A DNA stretch of 64,000 nt. It comes from Tolypothrix bouteillei VB521301 (lineage in GTDB: Bacteria; Cyanobacteriota; Cyanobacteriia; Cyanobacteriales; Nostocaceae). The notes beneath the pieces are model-generated. The model had not been told where the DNA came from. It saw only the letters and a list, made by a program, of their open reading frames with translations, and did no database searches. Each line of letters starts with the position of its first letter. Positions within the stretch are counted from its first letter, which is position 1. Shown here in pieces: positions 56,444 through 64,000 of this stretch. The stretch is from positions 8,097,123 through 8,161,122 of the forward strand of contig NZ_JHEG04000001.1 of assembly GCF_000760695.4 (NCBI RefSeq), in the 5' to 3' direction. A program made the translations under genes and the position numbers.

Positions 56444-58120
56444 TCAATTTAGCCCCATGTGATACAGAAATGCTTGCAACAATTGTACGTCTATTCCTTG
56501 ACTGCGAAATCCAACAAAGCCATCTGGGCGAATCAAGTAGAGGCATTCGGTTCGCGCACTATAACGCTGATGTAGTTCACCCGAGACATCCTTTAAAGCA
56601 GTTGGAATTTCTTGCAATAAAGCCTCTGCGATCGCAACATCACCGGAATAGATGAGATACGATCGCAAAACCCTACCCCATTGCTCCTCAATTTGTCGTG
56701 CTAGTTTACTCAATTCAGTTCCTTGTTTTATATCCGAACGTTCACCCACAAACAACAGCAAACGATGGCAGAAGGGGTGCGGCTCCTCCGCCCAAATTTG
56801 AAACAGGCGCTTTCCCGGATTGCCTGCTATTACAATGTCTTGGGCATCGGGAGCACGATGCCCAACTTCAGGTCCACCTGCAAACGGGAGAGTATGGGTG
56901 AACGGGGAATAAGCTTTGTCAGACGTACCTAATGCCCGCCGACTGCCTGTGAACTGTAGCCGCATTGCTGTTTGAATCGGCTCTAAGTGCATGGCTGTAG
57001 CAAGCACTGCATTACGCAAATGACCGATCGCAGGGTTTTGGACTTCAACCAGTTGAGTCATGCGTTGGGTATCGTGCAGCACTTCAGCGATCGATGGGTG
57101 TCGCTCCGCGTGATAGGTATCCAACAAATCATCTCCTGCCCCCCTCTGAAGCACAATTGCCAATTTCCAAGCTAGATTCAACGCATCTTGCATTCCTTCA
57201 TTCATTCCCTGTCCCCCCATCGGACTGTGAATGTGTGCCGCATCACCTGCCAAAAACACCCGGCGATCTCGCATCTGATTCACCATACGAGTGCTAATAC
57301 GAAAAAGCGATGTCCATCGGGGGCTGTGCAGCGTTGCAGGAATCTTATGTCGGTCCATCTGCTGTTGCAGCGTTGCCAGCACAAAATCTGTCTCTGACTC
57401 CTCCCCTAGCTTGATGGGGGAGAGCAACGGTGCTGCTATTTTCCAACTACCCTCTGCCAGCCTTCCTAACACTAGCATCGGGCTGAGAAAAATATGCAAA
57501 TTGTCATCATAGGGTTGGTCGTACCAGTTCAGTTGTACATCGGCTAGGGCATACTGTCCGGGATGAGCTGTTCCCTCAAAGCTTGCTCCAATTAAGTGAC
57601 GCACCTTGCTGTGTGCTCCATCGCAACCAACTACATAACGAGCGCTTGTCTGACTGGTTTGCCCATCTGCCAATTTTAAAGTTGCAATCACCCGATCTGG
57701 TTCCTGTTGCAAATCGATCAACTCAACACCCCGTTCCAAAGCGATGCCATGTGTTGTGAAGCGATCGGCAAGAATACGCTCTACTTTTCCCTGCTCCAGA
57801 ATTAAAGCACCCGGAAAGAAGGGGGTTTGTGGATCGTTCAAGCCAAAACTACCCAATACCCGTCCGTTAGCGTGCAGTGTTGCACCATGTATCGGTCTAC
57901 CTTGTGAGAATGCCTGCTCTAATACCCCTAGTTGTTCTAACAAGTGAAGCGTGCGGATGTGAACTCCCTCAGCGCGTGACTCTGACACGGGACGAAGATA
58001 TGCCTCTTTGGTTATGATACGACATCTCACACCCATGCTGACAAGCAGGTTGGCTAAAGTTAGCCCAACTGGACCCGCTCCGACTACCAAAACATCCACG
58101 ATCGCTGAAGATTGAGACAT
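56444..58120 (-). CDS. FAD-dependent aromatic-ring hydroxylase (PheA/TfdB-type monooxygenase)
   Basis: 558 residues of the class A flavoprotein monooxygenase family. The Rossmann motif is VVGAGPVGLTLANLLVSMG, the DG motif is VVGCDGAHSKVRHLIG, and the FAD ribityl motif is VFLAGDAAHIHSPMGGQGMN. The C-terminus (about residues 400-555) is the thioredoxin-like domain ending LIRPDGFVGFRSQG. Relatives hydroxylate phenols, polyketide-type aromatics or antibiotics such as rifampicin with NAD(P)H and O2. It has an AGGAG box and is divergent from a TetR gene, with tandem operators between. Likely an inducible detoxification or degradation enzyme. Confidence 0.92.
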   Translation of the reverse strand: MSQSSAIVDVLVVGAGPVGLTLANLLVSMGVRCRIITKEAYLRPVSESRAEGVHIRTLHLLEQLGVLEQAFSQGRPIHGATLHANGRVLGSFGLNDPQTPFFPGALILEQGKVERILADRFTTHGIALERGVELIDLQQEPDRVIATLKLADGQTSQTSARYVVGCDGAHSKVRHLIGASFEGTAHPGQYALADVQLNWYDQPYDDNLHIFLSPMLVLGRLAEGSWKIAAPLLSPIKLGEESETDFVLATLQQQMDRHKIPATLHSPRWTSLFRISTRMVNQMRDRRVFLAGDAAHIHSPMGGQGMNEGMQDALNLAWKLAIVLQRGAGDDLLDTYHAERHPSIAEVLHDTQRMTQLVEVQNPAIGHLRNAVLATAMHLEPIQTAMRLQFTGSRRALGTSDKAYSPFTHTLPFAGGPEVGHRAPDAQDIVIAGNPGKRLFQIWAEEPHPFCHRLLLFVGERSDIKQGTELSKLARQIEEQWGRVLRSYLIYSGDVAIAEALLQEIPTALKDVSGELHQRYSARTECLYLIRPDGFVGFRSQGIDVQLLQAFLYHMGLN

Positions 58121-58253
58121 GATTTGAGTTCTCCTAAATCTTATTCATTTGTGGATCGCTCCACGGCTTAATTGTGTTTCTCGAGCGGTCAATCGTATTG
58201 ACACCACATAACTGAGCGTGTTGTCATTCCTTTTGTAGAATGCTTAATCTGAT

Positions 58254-58274
58254 TTTACTAAACAGTTTAGTAAA
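58254..58274. promoter_or_regulatory. TetR-type operator 1
   Basis: Perfect palindrome: half-site TTTACTAAAC, one central A, half-site GTTTAGTAAA. It is in the 230-base divergent region between the monooxygenase and TetR genes. Confidence 0.85.
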
Positions 58275-58295
58275 CTTACCACACAGTTTAGTAAA
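58275..58295. promoter_or_regulatory. TetR-type operator 2
   Basis: Directly follows operator 1 and matches it at 18 of 21 positions, with the right half (CAGTTTAGTAAA) identical. The 21-base spacing places both sites on the same DNA face. It is 55 bases before the TetR start, so autoregulation is likely. Confidence 0.75.
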
Positions 58296-58350
58296 ATATA
58301 CCTTAAGATAGAGTGAGGTAGTTTAATGCTTTAATGTCAAGAGGCGGGGT

Positions 58351-58968
58351 ATGACGACAACTAATGAAAATCGGCGCAAAATGTCTGAGAAAGCCCAGCG
58401 AATTTTAGAAGGGGCAATGCAGGAGTTTATGGCGCAGGGCTATACAGCTGCAAGTATGGATAGAATTGCTGTTGCTGCAGGAGTTTCAAAACCGACGCTC
58501 TATAGCTATTTTCAGGATAAGGAAGGATTGTTCGCGGCGCTGATCGAGCAACTCGCTCAGAAGCAATATCGCACTATTGTGGGACTTGATAATGCCCAAA
58601 TCCCTCAAGATGAAGCTGAAGTTGTACTGCGGCAAATTGCAACGAATTTGCTCGATACAATTCTTAATAATGAACAGTTACTAGCACTGATTCGACTGGC
58701 GATTGCTGAGTCGGGACGCTTTCCAACTCTGGCTAAGACGTTCATTCGTGCAGTAGATAAACCAGCGATCGCACTCCTGAGTCAATACTTAGCCTCACGT
58801 CCAGAACTGAAGTTACAACATCCGGAAGCTGTTGCTCAAACCTTTATCGGAACGTTGGTGTATTTTGTCATCTCACAGGAGCTACTACAGGGCAAAGACG
58901 TTTTACCGATAAGTCGCGATAACCTGATTGATACCTTAATTTCGTTGATTGCAGGCATTCGCAAATAA
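58351..58968 (+). CDS. TetR/AcrR-family transcriptional regulator
   Basis: 205 residues. The N-terminal TetR HTH is ILEGAMQEFMAQGYTAASMDRIAVAAGVSKPTLYSYFQDKEGLFAAL. The C-terminal ligand domain (LAIAESGRFPTLAKTFIRAV...) resembles the AefR/TetR_C group. It is divergent from the flavin monooxygenase and most likely represses it and itself through the tandem palindrome. The ATG follows a GAGG box. Confidence 0.93.
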   Translation: MTTTNENRRKMSEKAQRILEGAMQEFMAQGYTAASMDRIAVAAGVSKPTLYSYFQDKEGLFAALIEQLAQKQYRTIVGLDNAQIPQDEAEVVLRQIATNLLDTILNNEQLLALIRLAIAESGRFPTLAKTFIRAVDKPAIALLSQYLASRPELKLQHPEAVAQTFIGTLVYFVISQELLQGKDVLPISRDNLIDTLISLIAGIRK

Positions 58969-59110
58969 GCGTGTAAAGCTTTTTTGGAATCAGCAACATT
59001 ATGCAACACATGGCATGAGCAAAAAATCAAAAAGCTTCTTTCCATCAGTTAAATGTTAAGTTATATTTAGCCAACAGTATCTGAAGTGCTTCTGATAGAA
59101 GATAGGGTCT

Positions 59111-60352
59111 TTACAATTTCTCCTTTGCTGGTGGTACAATACCAAACTTGCTGAGACCTTCATCAAGTTCCCTAAGTGTTTTAAAATCTTCTTCTGGTAG
59201 GGGATAACTGCTACTGCTGAATACACCACTACTGACAGCCGGGTTCTTTTCTAGAAAGGAGAATGCTTGACGAAACTGGTGCGGTTTTGCCTTAATAGGG
59301 GCATCAAAATGGCAGGAAATTATCCACTGAAAATCCCAACTCGCTACCTTATTAGCCCAATTGATAGTTTCTTGAGGTGCGCGATTGAGAATGAGAGTTT
59401 GTAAAATTGGTGCGACAAATAGACGCCCATCTCCTCTCAATGCATCAAAAGATTGCTTCCAATCAGGTTTCCATTTGAAAGGAAATAACCCAAAATAAGC
59501 TTTTTTGGAACGTTCGGACGCTTTTAAGACATTGCGAAACACTTCTCCCCATTTTATGACTTCTAGCAAACTTGGCTGGAAGTACAAAGCAAATAAAGCA
59601 ATTCTCTGCCATCCCTTACGGCGATTTGCTTGGTTGTCTTCGATGAGATCGGATGCTTTGTCTTTGGCATGAAATAGTAGGGGGTATGGATCTAATTGCA
59701 CGATCGCAGGCGGTTCTTCCGGTACGGAAAGGACTGAATCTGTTACCAGGAGTGAGTGCGATCGCTTGTCAAAGAAGGCGACTTCTGCAAACCGACCCGG
59801 TCCAAGTTCAATCGGACCGAGGATGGCGTAATCAAACTGCTTACCAAAGGGAGTTTGACTGCTATCTTCTGGAAGTACCTGAGTGCGTTTTCTGGGTAAA
59901 CCAAGCCAAGTGAGTGGAAGATTGAGAGGGAAACTCCACTGCTTGGGAGCAACAAATACCTGAGATTCAGGAAAATATCTGGCAAAAGGACCAACAAATA
60001 CTTTGTGTTCCAAACCTGAGATAGTTGGCAGGATGATGTACTTGACGTTACCGTGCTCTGCTACCAACTCATTCACTAGGCGGATACATTCTGGGGTTGG
60101 CGCAACAGGCGCGTAAACGAGGAGACCCCCTCCTTCTAACTTTACTACGGTCATGCGAATAGGCACAACGACGTAGAAAATACCTTGAAGCTGGTCAAAA
60201 GTCCAAATTGTGTCCCTTACCACTTCTTTGCGAATTGTCCGCCGTTCACCAAAGGGATAAAGTGGCAAAGCAGGCCAGAATTGCCATGAAAAGTCCCTAG
60301 AATTGTTCTCTTGTCCCTGCGTTTCCTGCACCTTCATCTTGAGTTGAGCCAC
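59111..60352 (-). CDS. DUF4336 domain protein
   Basis: 413 residues, function unknown. The conserved region begins DTIWTFDQLQGIFYVVVPIRMTVVKL and continues with GLLVYAPVAPTPECIRLVNEL, YIILPTISGLEHKVFVGPFARYFP and ISCHFDAPI. DUF4336 is a metallo-beta-lactamase-like fold common in cyanobacteria and plants, but the classic HxHxDH motif is not visible here. It starts with GTG; an ATG five codons on is an alternative. It stands alone. Confidence 0.85.
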   Translation of the reverse strand: MAQLKMKVQETQGQENNSRDFSWQFWPALPLYPFGERRTIRKEVVRDTIWTFDQLQGIFYVVVPIRMTVVKLEGGGLLVYAPVAPTPECIRLVNELVAEHGNVKYIILPTISGLEHKVFVGPFARYFPESQVFVAPKQWSFPLNLPLTWLGLPRKRTQVLPEDSSQTPFGKQFDYAILGPIELGPGRFAEVAFFDKRSHSLLVTDSVLSVPEEPPAIVQLDPYPLLFHAKDKASDLIEDNQANRRKGWQRIALFALYFQPSLLEVIKWGEVFRNVLKASERSKKAYFGLFPFKWKPDWKQSFDALRGDGRLFVAPILQTLILNRAPQETINWANKVASWDFQWIISCHFDAPIKAKPHQFRQAFSFLEKNPAVSSGVFSSSSYPLPEEDFKTLRELDEGLSKFGIVPPAKEKL

Positions 60353-60604
60353 TCCACTTTTTTCCCTTGCAAAGTCTCAAATTATTTTTAGCTGAATTTC
60401 CCTGATTTGTGAACCTATACCTTAAATATTAATATATGGAGACAATTCATTTTAATTAACCTGAGTTTGATATAAGCCTCTGATGGGTGCAGCGCTCGCT
60501 CCCGTAAAATATGGAAGAAACACAATTTTCTGTTACCGTGTGAAAGAGATTTTATTCGCCCGGATAGATGCTTGAAAGCAGATCTAACACTACGAATTCG
60601 ACAA

Positions 60605-61438
60605 TCACGATAGAAACTCTAAAACTAGCTGGTTAAATTTCTGTGGATATTCGATAGGAGCCCAATGGCCACACTCTTCAATAATTTCCAACCGAGCATT
60701 CGGAATAGTTTTAGCACCATTGTGAGCATGAGTTACAGGAACCATTGTATCTTGCCTACCCCAAATGATGAGGGTTGGAGCAACAATGGTAGGCAACCTC
60801 TGTGCGATCGGCTGATAGAATTGTCCCCAAATGTTGAAATTGGAACGACCTACATTTAATGTCGCTTCCGCCGCACCAGGTAGCCGTGCCATTTGATAAA
60901 ACTCCTTGACAATTTCATCAGTAATTAGTTTTGAGTCGTAGACCGCCTGTTTGCACAACATTGCAAGACTTGATTGACTCGGCGAACTGAATAACTTGTC
61001 TAAACCGGGAAGCGTTGTGACTCGCAGCCAAAAACTGATTTCTTTCCCCAAACCAGCACTGCCAACAAGGATGAGTCCCTCGACTAACTCTGGAAAGTTC
61101 AGTGTAAAGGTGAGTGCAACGCCACCACCTGCGGAAGTACCAATCAGACTAGCACGAGCGATATCTAAAGCCTTCATGAAATCCCGAGTGAACTGAGCCA
61201 TAAAGTCGAAGGTGTATTTGGCATCCGGTTTATCGGATCGACCTGCGCCCACCATATCAAAAGCGTAAACGCGATGATGCTTAGCTAATTCAAAGATGTT
61301 GTGCTTCCACAATTCAATATAACCGCCACCACCGTGAAGCAAGATGACTGTGCTACCTGAGTCACCAATCTGCCAATATCGAGTGTTCACAGACCCAACT
61401 TTGACATACCGATCTTGCAATTGCTCAGTTCGATTCAT
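60605..61438 (-). CDS. Alpha/beta-hydrolase fold protein, meta-cleavage-hydrolase-like
   Basis: 277 residues. VILLHGGGGYIELWKHNI (oxyanion loop), DMVGAGRSDKP, nucleophile GTSAGGG (Ser), acid in TLIIWGRQDTMVP and His in EECGHWAPIEYPQKF form a complete triad. The profile resembles MhpC/BphD-type C-C hydrolases and haloalkane-dehalogenase-like enzymes. The ATG at 61438 is preferred to a TTG at 61453. It may cooperate with the aromatic hydroxylase 2.5 kb away, but they are not in one operon. Confidence 0.87.
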   Translation of the reverse strand: MNRTEQLQDRYVKVGSVNTRYWQIGDSGSTVILLHGGGGYIELWKHNIFELAKHHRVYAFDMVGAGRSDKPDAKYTFDFMAQFTRDFMKALDIARASLIGTSAGGGVALTFTLNFPELVEGLILVGSAGLGKEISFWLRVTTLPGLDKLFSSPSQSSLAMLCKQAVYDSKLITDEIVKEFYQMARLPGAAEATLNVGRSNFNIWGQFYQPIAQRLPTIVAPTLIIWGRQDTMVPVTHAHNGAKTIPNARLEIIEECGHWAPIEYPQKFNQLVLEFLS

Positions 61439-61514
61439 CTCGACTTTATTCAACTCGTAACAATCAACCCGATTTTACACCATACCCCTTGCTGCTAAAA
61501 GATTACTTATGGGC

Positions 61515-61539
61515 GTAGGATGGGCAGTGCCCACCCTAC
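61515..61539. repeat. Palindromic repeat GTAGGATGGGCA...TGCCCACCCTAC
   Basis: 25-base near-perfect palindrome. Hairpins of this GTAGGGTGGGCA/TGCCCACCCTAC type are abundant intergenic repeats in cyanobacteria. It lies between the divergent hydrolase and ArsR genes. Confidence 0.75.
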
Positions 61540-61721
61540 ATATAGGAGTAGAATTTTAGAGCGGAAAGGGAGTTGTTGCCTTCTGCAATTATGTGTGCAT
61601 AGATTAAGAGTTGACATTTAAGTCAATACTTATCTATCATAAAAATACTTAAGAATAAACTTAAATAATTAAGTTGTATTTTTATGGTATATCTTCGAGT
61701 TTTCTAGCTACAGGGTAATCA

Positions 61722-62057
61722 ATGAGTAGACCTGCTGCTAGTGCCGATGTCTTTGCAGCGATCGCAGATCCAACGCGACGGGCAATATTAGATCGGTTAC
61801 TGACTGGGGAGCAACCAGTTAAACAGTTAGCTGAGCCTTTTGCCATGAGTTTGCCAGCTATTTCTCAACACTTACAAGTGCTTTGTGATGCTGGCTTAGT
61901 ACAAATGAGAAAAGCGGGGCGACAGCGTCTGTATCGACTCAATCCCGAACCTCTTCGGCAAGTTTCTAACTGGATTGCCGATTACGAGCAGTTCTGGCAA
62001 CAAAAACTAGACGCCTTAGGCAATTACTTAGAGGACAATATATGCTCCGAGACTTAA
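61722..62057 (+). CDS. ArsR-family transcriptional regulator
   Basis: 111-residue winged-helix protein. The HTH spans FAAIADPTRRAILDRLLTGE, LAEPFAMSLPAISQHLQVL and GLVQMRKAGRQRLYRLNPEPL. It has no metal-binding CxC in the recognition helix, so it belongs to the non-metal ArsR group that is usually paired with a SRPBCC (AHSA1) gene. It overlaps that gene by 16 bases, so the two form one operon. It most likely represses its own promoter. Confidence 0.93.
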   Translation: MSRPAASADVFAAIADPTRRAILDRLLTGEQPVKQLAEPFAMSLPAISQHLQVLCDAGLVQMRKAGRQRLYRLNPEPLRQVSNWIADYEQFWQQKLDALGNYLEDNICSET

Positions 62058-62617
62058 AAAAAGAAATTTTCTATCCATACCCGCCCGAAAAGGTTTGGCA
62101 AGTGCTTACCAACCGCCGTGCCTTGGCTGCATGGTTAATGGAAAATAATTTTGAGCCGCGAGTGGGGCATAAATTTCAATTTCAAGACTCTACATTGCCC
62201 GGTCTAAATGAAAGTATTGATTGTGAAGTGATTGAATTAGATGAGCCAAACCGTCTTTCCTACACGTGGCAGGACAGATTTATGTCCCGACCTTCCACAG
62301 TCACGTGGATTTTAGAACCACAGGAAGGAGGAACTCAATTGCGTTTGGAACACAAAATTCTACAATCGCTCCCTACAGAATCACCCCAACCAAAGTATTC
62401 TCACACTGGTAATTTAAATCACCGATATGGAACAACTGCTTTAGCTTATATGCCTGAAACAAGAACTCAGGAATTGAGGGAACGAACTTCCACGTTTAAT
62501 TCTTTATTAAATGGAGCGTTCGCAACAAGTCCAAATACAAGCGTAATCCTCACGTCATTTTTAAATAGCCGATGGGAACATAAACTGGAATCTCTGCTAC
62601 AAATGGTTAGTTGCTAA
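62042..62617 (+). CDS. SRPBCC/AHSA1-domain protein
   Basis: 191 residues with a START-like hydrophobic-ligand fold (KEIFYPYPPEKVWQVLTNRRAL, VIELDEPNRLSYTWQD, WILEPQEGGTQLRLEH). Such proteins often follow ArsR regulators; the ligand is unknown. GAGG lies before the ATG. The middle (about residues 115-155, PKYSHTGNLNHRYGTTALAYM...) is unusual in composition for the family. The stop codon at 62615 is supplied by the first unit of an STRR array, so the present C-terminus (MVSC) may have been altered by it. Confidence 0.87.
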   Translation: MLRDLKKEIFYPYPPEKVWQVLTNRRALAAWLMENNFEPRVGHKFQFQDSTLPGLNESIDCEVIELDEPNRLSYTWQDRFMSRPSTVTWILEPQEGGTQLRLEHKILQSLPTESPQPKYSHTGNLNHRYGTTALAYMPETRTQELRERTSTFNSLLNGAFATSPNTSVILTSFLNSRWEHKLESLLQMVSC

Positions 62618-62640
62618 TGGCTAATGGCTAATGGCTAATT
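62613..62640 (+). repeat. STRR array, 4 heptamers (GCTAATG)
   Basis: Starts inside the last codons of the SRPBCC gene. It is inverted relative to the array at 62783, the two flanking a GC-rich repeat. Confidence 0.85.
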
Positions 62641-62694
62641 GTTATACCAATTCTAAGTGAAGTTACACATTAATTGCCCTCACTCTAGAAGAGT

Positions 62695-62782
62695 GGACGG
62701 CAGTTGCTTCAACGGGGGGAGCGCACGCTTCGCAAACGCCAGTCCCCAGGGCGAGGGAAACCCGCCTACAGGGCTAGTCTCA
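62695..62782 (-). repeat. GC-rich dispersed repeat, second copy
   Basis: On the minus strand GTGAGACTAGCCCTGTAGGC then GGGTTTCCCTCGCCCTGGGG then ACTGGCG closely follows 1308-1351. It lies between two inverted heptamer arrays, making a composite of about 200 bases (62613-62817). Confidence 0.75.
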
Positions 62783-62817
62783 CCATTAGCCATTAGCCAT
62801 TAGCCATTAGCAATTAG
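62783..62817 (-). repeat. STRR array, 5 heptamers (CCATTAG/CAATTAG)
   Basis: Five units, the inverse of the CTAATGG heptamer. It ends eight bases before the stop of the pentapeptide gene. Confidence 0.85.
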
Positions 62818-62824
62818 CATTTTA

Positions 62825-63667
62825 TTAACTTTTTGCCAGTCGCCAAAACGCGATCGCAGCGCCAAAAATGCTAAAAGTACTGAGAAGAATATGAAGAATA
62901 GGGATACTGGGAGCAGATGAAGAATATATTTCACCATTGGGCATTTTTGCCCCCTGAAGGTTAGCCGCCTCAAGATCTGCTTCTTGAAGGTTAACTCCCT
63001 CAAGAACCGATTGCGACAGATTAGCATACCACAGCTTGCTTTTCTGAATGCGTGCTGATGTAAGATCGGCTTGTGAAAGATCGGCTTGTGTAAAGTTGGC
63101 TTCCTGTAGGTTTGCTTGTCGTAGATTAGCTTGCCATAGCTTAGCTCCTGTTAAATTAGCTTGCTGAAGGCTACCTAAAACCGATAAATTGGCTTGCCAC
63201 AAGTTGGCTTTGGATAAGTTAGCTTGTCGCAGGTTGGCTTGCCAAAAGATAGCTCGCGATAAATTAGCTTGCACAAGATTGGCTTGGGATAGATCGGTTT
63301 TTTGAAGACTCGCCGATGATAAGTTTGCTTGGGAAAGCTTAGCTTTCTGAAGATTTGCAGATGAGAAATTAGCTTCTGACAAGTTAGCTTGTATCAAATC
63401 GGCTCCAGACAAATTAGCATTTTGAAAGTTAGCATACTGAAGGTTAGCTCCTGATAAAATAGTTCCTGATAAGTTGCTGTCCTGAAGATTGGCGTAATCC
63501 AGATCTGCTCCCTGTAGGTTAGCTTGCGATAAATTGCATTTAACACACTTTTTTGTTGTTAGTAGTTGCTGGATATGTATGGGATTTGCCGCATATACTG
63601 GAGTTGTGACTAGAGCCATACTACCGATTGCAACATTTAGATAAATTTTGAGTGAATTGTGTTTCAT
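62825..63667 (-). CDS. Exported pentapeptide-repeat protein with C-terminal membrane anchor
   Basis: 280 residues. A signal peptide (ends TPVYA) is followed by CVKCNLSQANLQGADL, which begins an almost uninterrupted run of A(N/D)LxX pentapeptides to about residue 240 (SGANLQYANFQNANLSGADL and so on), forming a right-handed quadrilateral beta-helix. A single hydrophobic segment near the C-terminus (ILHILLSTFSIFGAAIAFW) is followed by RLAKS. The Cys pair before the helix could bind a metal or form a disulphide. The function is unknown; such proteins are numerous in cyanobacteria. Confidence 0.92.
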   Translation of the reverse strand: MKHNSLKIYLNVAIGSMALVTTPVYAANPIHIQQLLTTKKCVKCNLSQANLQGADLDYANLQDSNLSGTILSGANLQYANFQNANLSGADLIQANLSEANFSSANLQKAKLSQANLSSASLQKTDLSQANLVQANLSRAIFWQANLRQANLSKANLWQANLSVLGSLQQANLTGAKLWQANLRQANLQEANFTQADLSQADLTSARIQKSKLWYANLSQSVLEGVNLQEADLEAANLQGAKMPNGEIYSSSAPSIPILHILLSTFSIFGAAIAFWRLAKS

Positions 63668-63775
63668 ATAATACTGAATTTTTAGAAAGCGGCTTGCTCG
63701 GTCAACAGTTTTTTAGTTTGCGTGCTTGCTTTGTTTGCGATCGGCTCCTTTAGCAGCTACTAGTACACTGAGTGC

Positions 63776-64000
63776 TTAGAGCACATGATGACTTTCTTCT
63801 ACTGTCATGGCAATTTCTCCGGCAAAATAATTGCAGGCTATTTGAAACTTATGGATTAAAGCATCGCGATCGCCTCGAACTACCAATTGCGCTAACTCAC
63901 TGTAAGTTGCTGACAATCTCTCAATGGCTTGCTGTCGTTCTGATGTTGCAAGCAAAATATCTGCTATCATTGATGCAAATTGAGTCAACGAGCGGCTAAC
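63776..64000 (-). CDS. Probable C-terminal part of a prephenate/arogenate dehydrogenase (5' end outside window)
   Basis: The frame is open to the right edge, so the 75 visible codons are the end of a longer protein. The sequence MIADILLATSERQQAIERLS...VVRGDRDALIHKFQIACNYF...ESHHVL aligns by eye with the C-terminal dimerisation region of E. coli TyrA (YADIIMSSERNLALIKRYY...GDKQAFIDSF...ESRVLL). TyrA oxidises prephenate or arogenate in tyrosine synthesis. TyrA-type genes also occur in scytonemin clusters, which cannot be tested here. Confidence 0.5.
   Translation of the reverse strand, partial: VSRSLTQFASMIADILLATSERQQAIERLSATYSELAQLVVRGDRDALIHKFQIACNYFAGEIAMTVEESHHVL

Overview
The window looks like chromosome from a filamentous, probably heterocyst-forming cyanobacterium (Nostocales type). 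The evidence is the many GCGATCGC (HIP1) octamers, heptanucleotide STRR arrays (CTAATGG-type), a tocopherol/plastoquinone methyltransferase of the cyanobacterial type, SLH-OprB porins, and families that are common mainly in this phylum (CHAT, DUF928, CHASE2, AMIN, filamentous-haemagglutinin N-terminal proteins). The species cannot be named from the sequence. No rRNA, tRNA or CRISPR array was recognised.

Layout. 1-993 is the 3' part of an ftsH protease gene. 1-1.6 kb holds an STRR array and a GC-rich dispersed repeat. 1.8-9 kb is mixed housekeeping: a flavin amine oxidase with a GNAT acetyltransferase, an orphan DUF1778 antitoxin, a methyltransferase, a PHP-domain protein, purM, a small conserved protein and Fe-SOD. 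9.3-13.6 kb holds a multi-PAS hybrid histidine kinase and a REC-kinase partner. 14.6-16.6 kb holds an alpha/beta hydrolase, a macro-domain protein and an AMIN-domain protein.

16.7-32 kb is a coherent sugar-acid region. Leftward run a LacI-type regulator, uxaC, a mannonate-dehydrogenase-like SDR and a LarA-superfamily nickel epimerase homologue. Rightward run gluconokinase, myo-inositol oxygenase, two tandem sugar-binding lipoproteins, an RbsA-like ATPase, an RbsC-like permease, an MFS sugar porter and an OprB porin. Together they suggest a route: myo-inositol > glucuronate > fructuronate > mannonate > gluconate > 6-phosphogluconate. The epimerase replaces the usual mannonate dehydratase/KDG branch. 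Three near-identical palindromes (core TGCACACGTGTGCA) around the regulator, gluconokinase and inositol oxygenase starts are likely its operators.

32-51.6 kb starts with the MPBQ/MSBQ methyltransferase. Four tandem filamentous-haemagglutinin-like TpsA genes with repeated spacers follow, then the 26-codon fossil of a fifth. After these come a TPR-CHAT protease-like protein, a DUF928 protein with an expanded 22-residue repeat, a CHASE2 hybrid histidine kinase and a REC-kinase. The last two resemble the 9-13 kb kinase pair. No TpsB transporter is in the window. This FHA/CHAT/DUF928/CHASE2 block is the best candidate for a poorly described secretion-signalling system.

51.6-64 kb is accessory: DUF3891, an orphan sugar ABC permease, decayed ISL3 and IS5 transposase pieces, and an aromatic-ring flavin monooxygenase divergent from a TetR regulator with a tandem operator. 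It continues with DUF4336, an alpha/beta hydrolase, an ArsR-SRPBCC pair, a pentapeptide-repeat protein, and at the right edge the C-terminus of what resembles a prephenate dehydrogenase.
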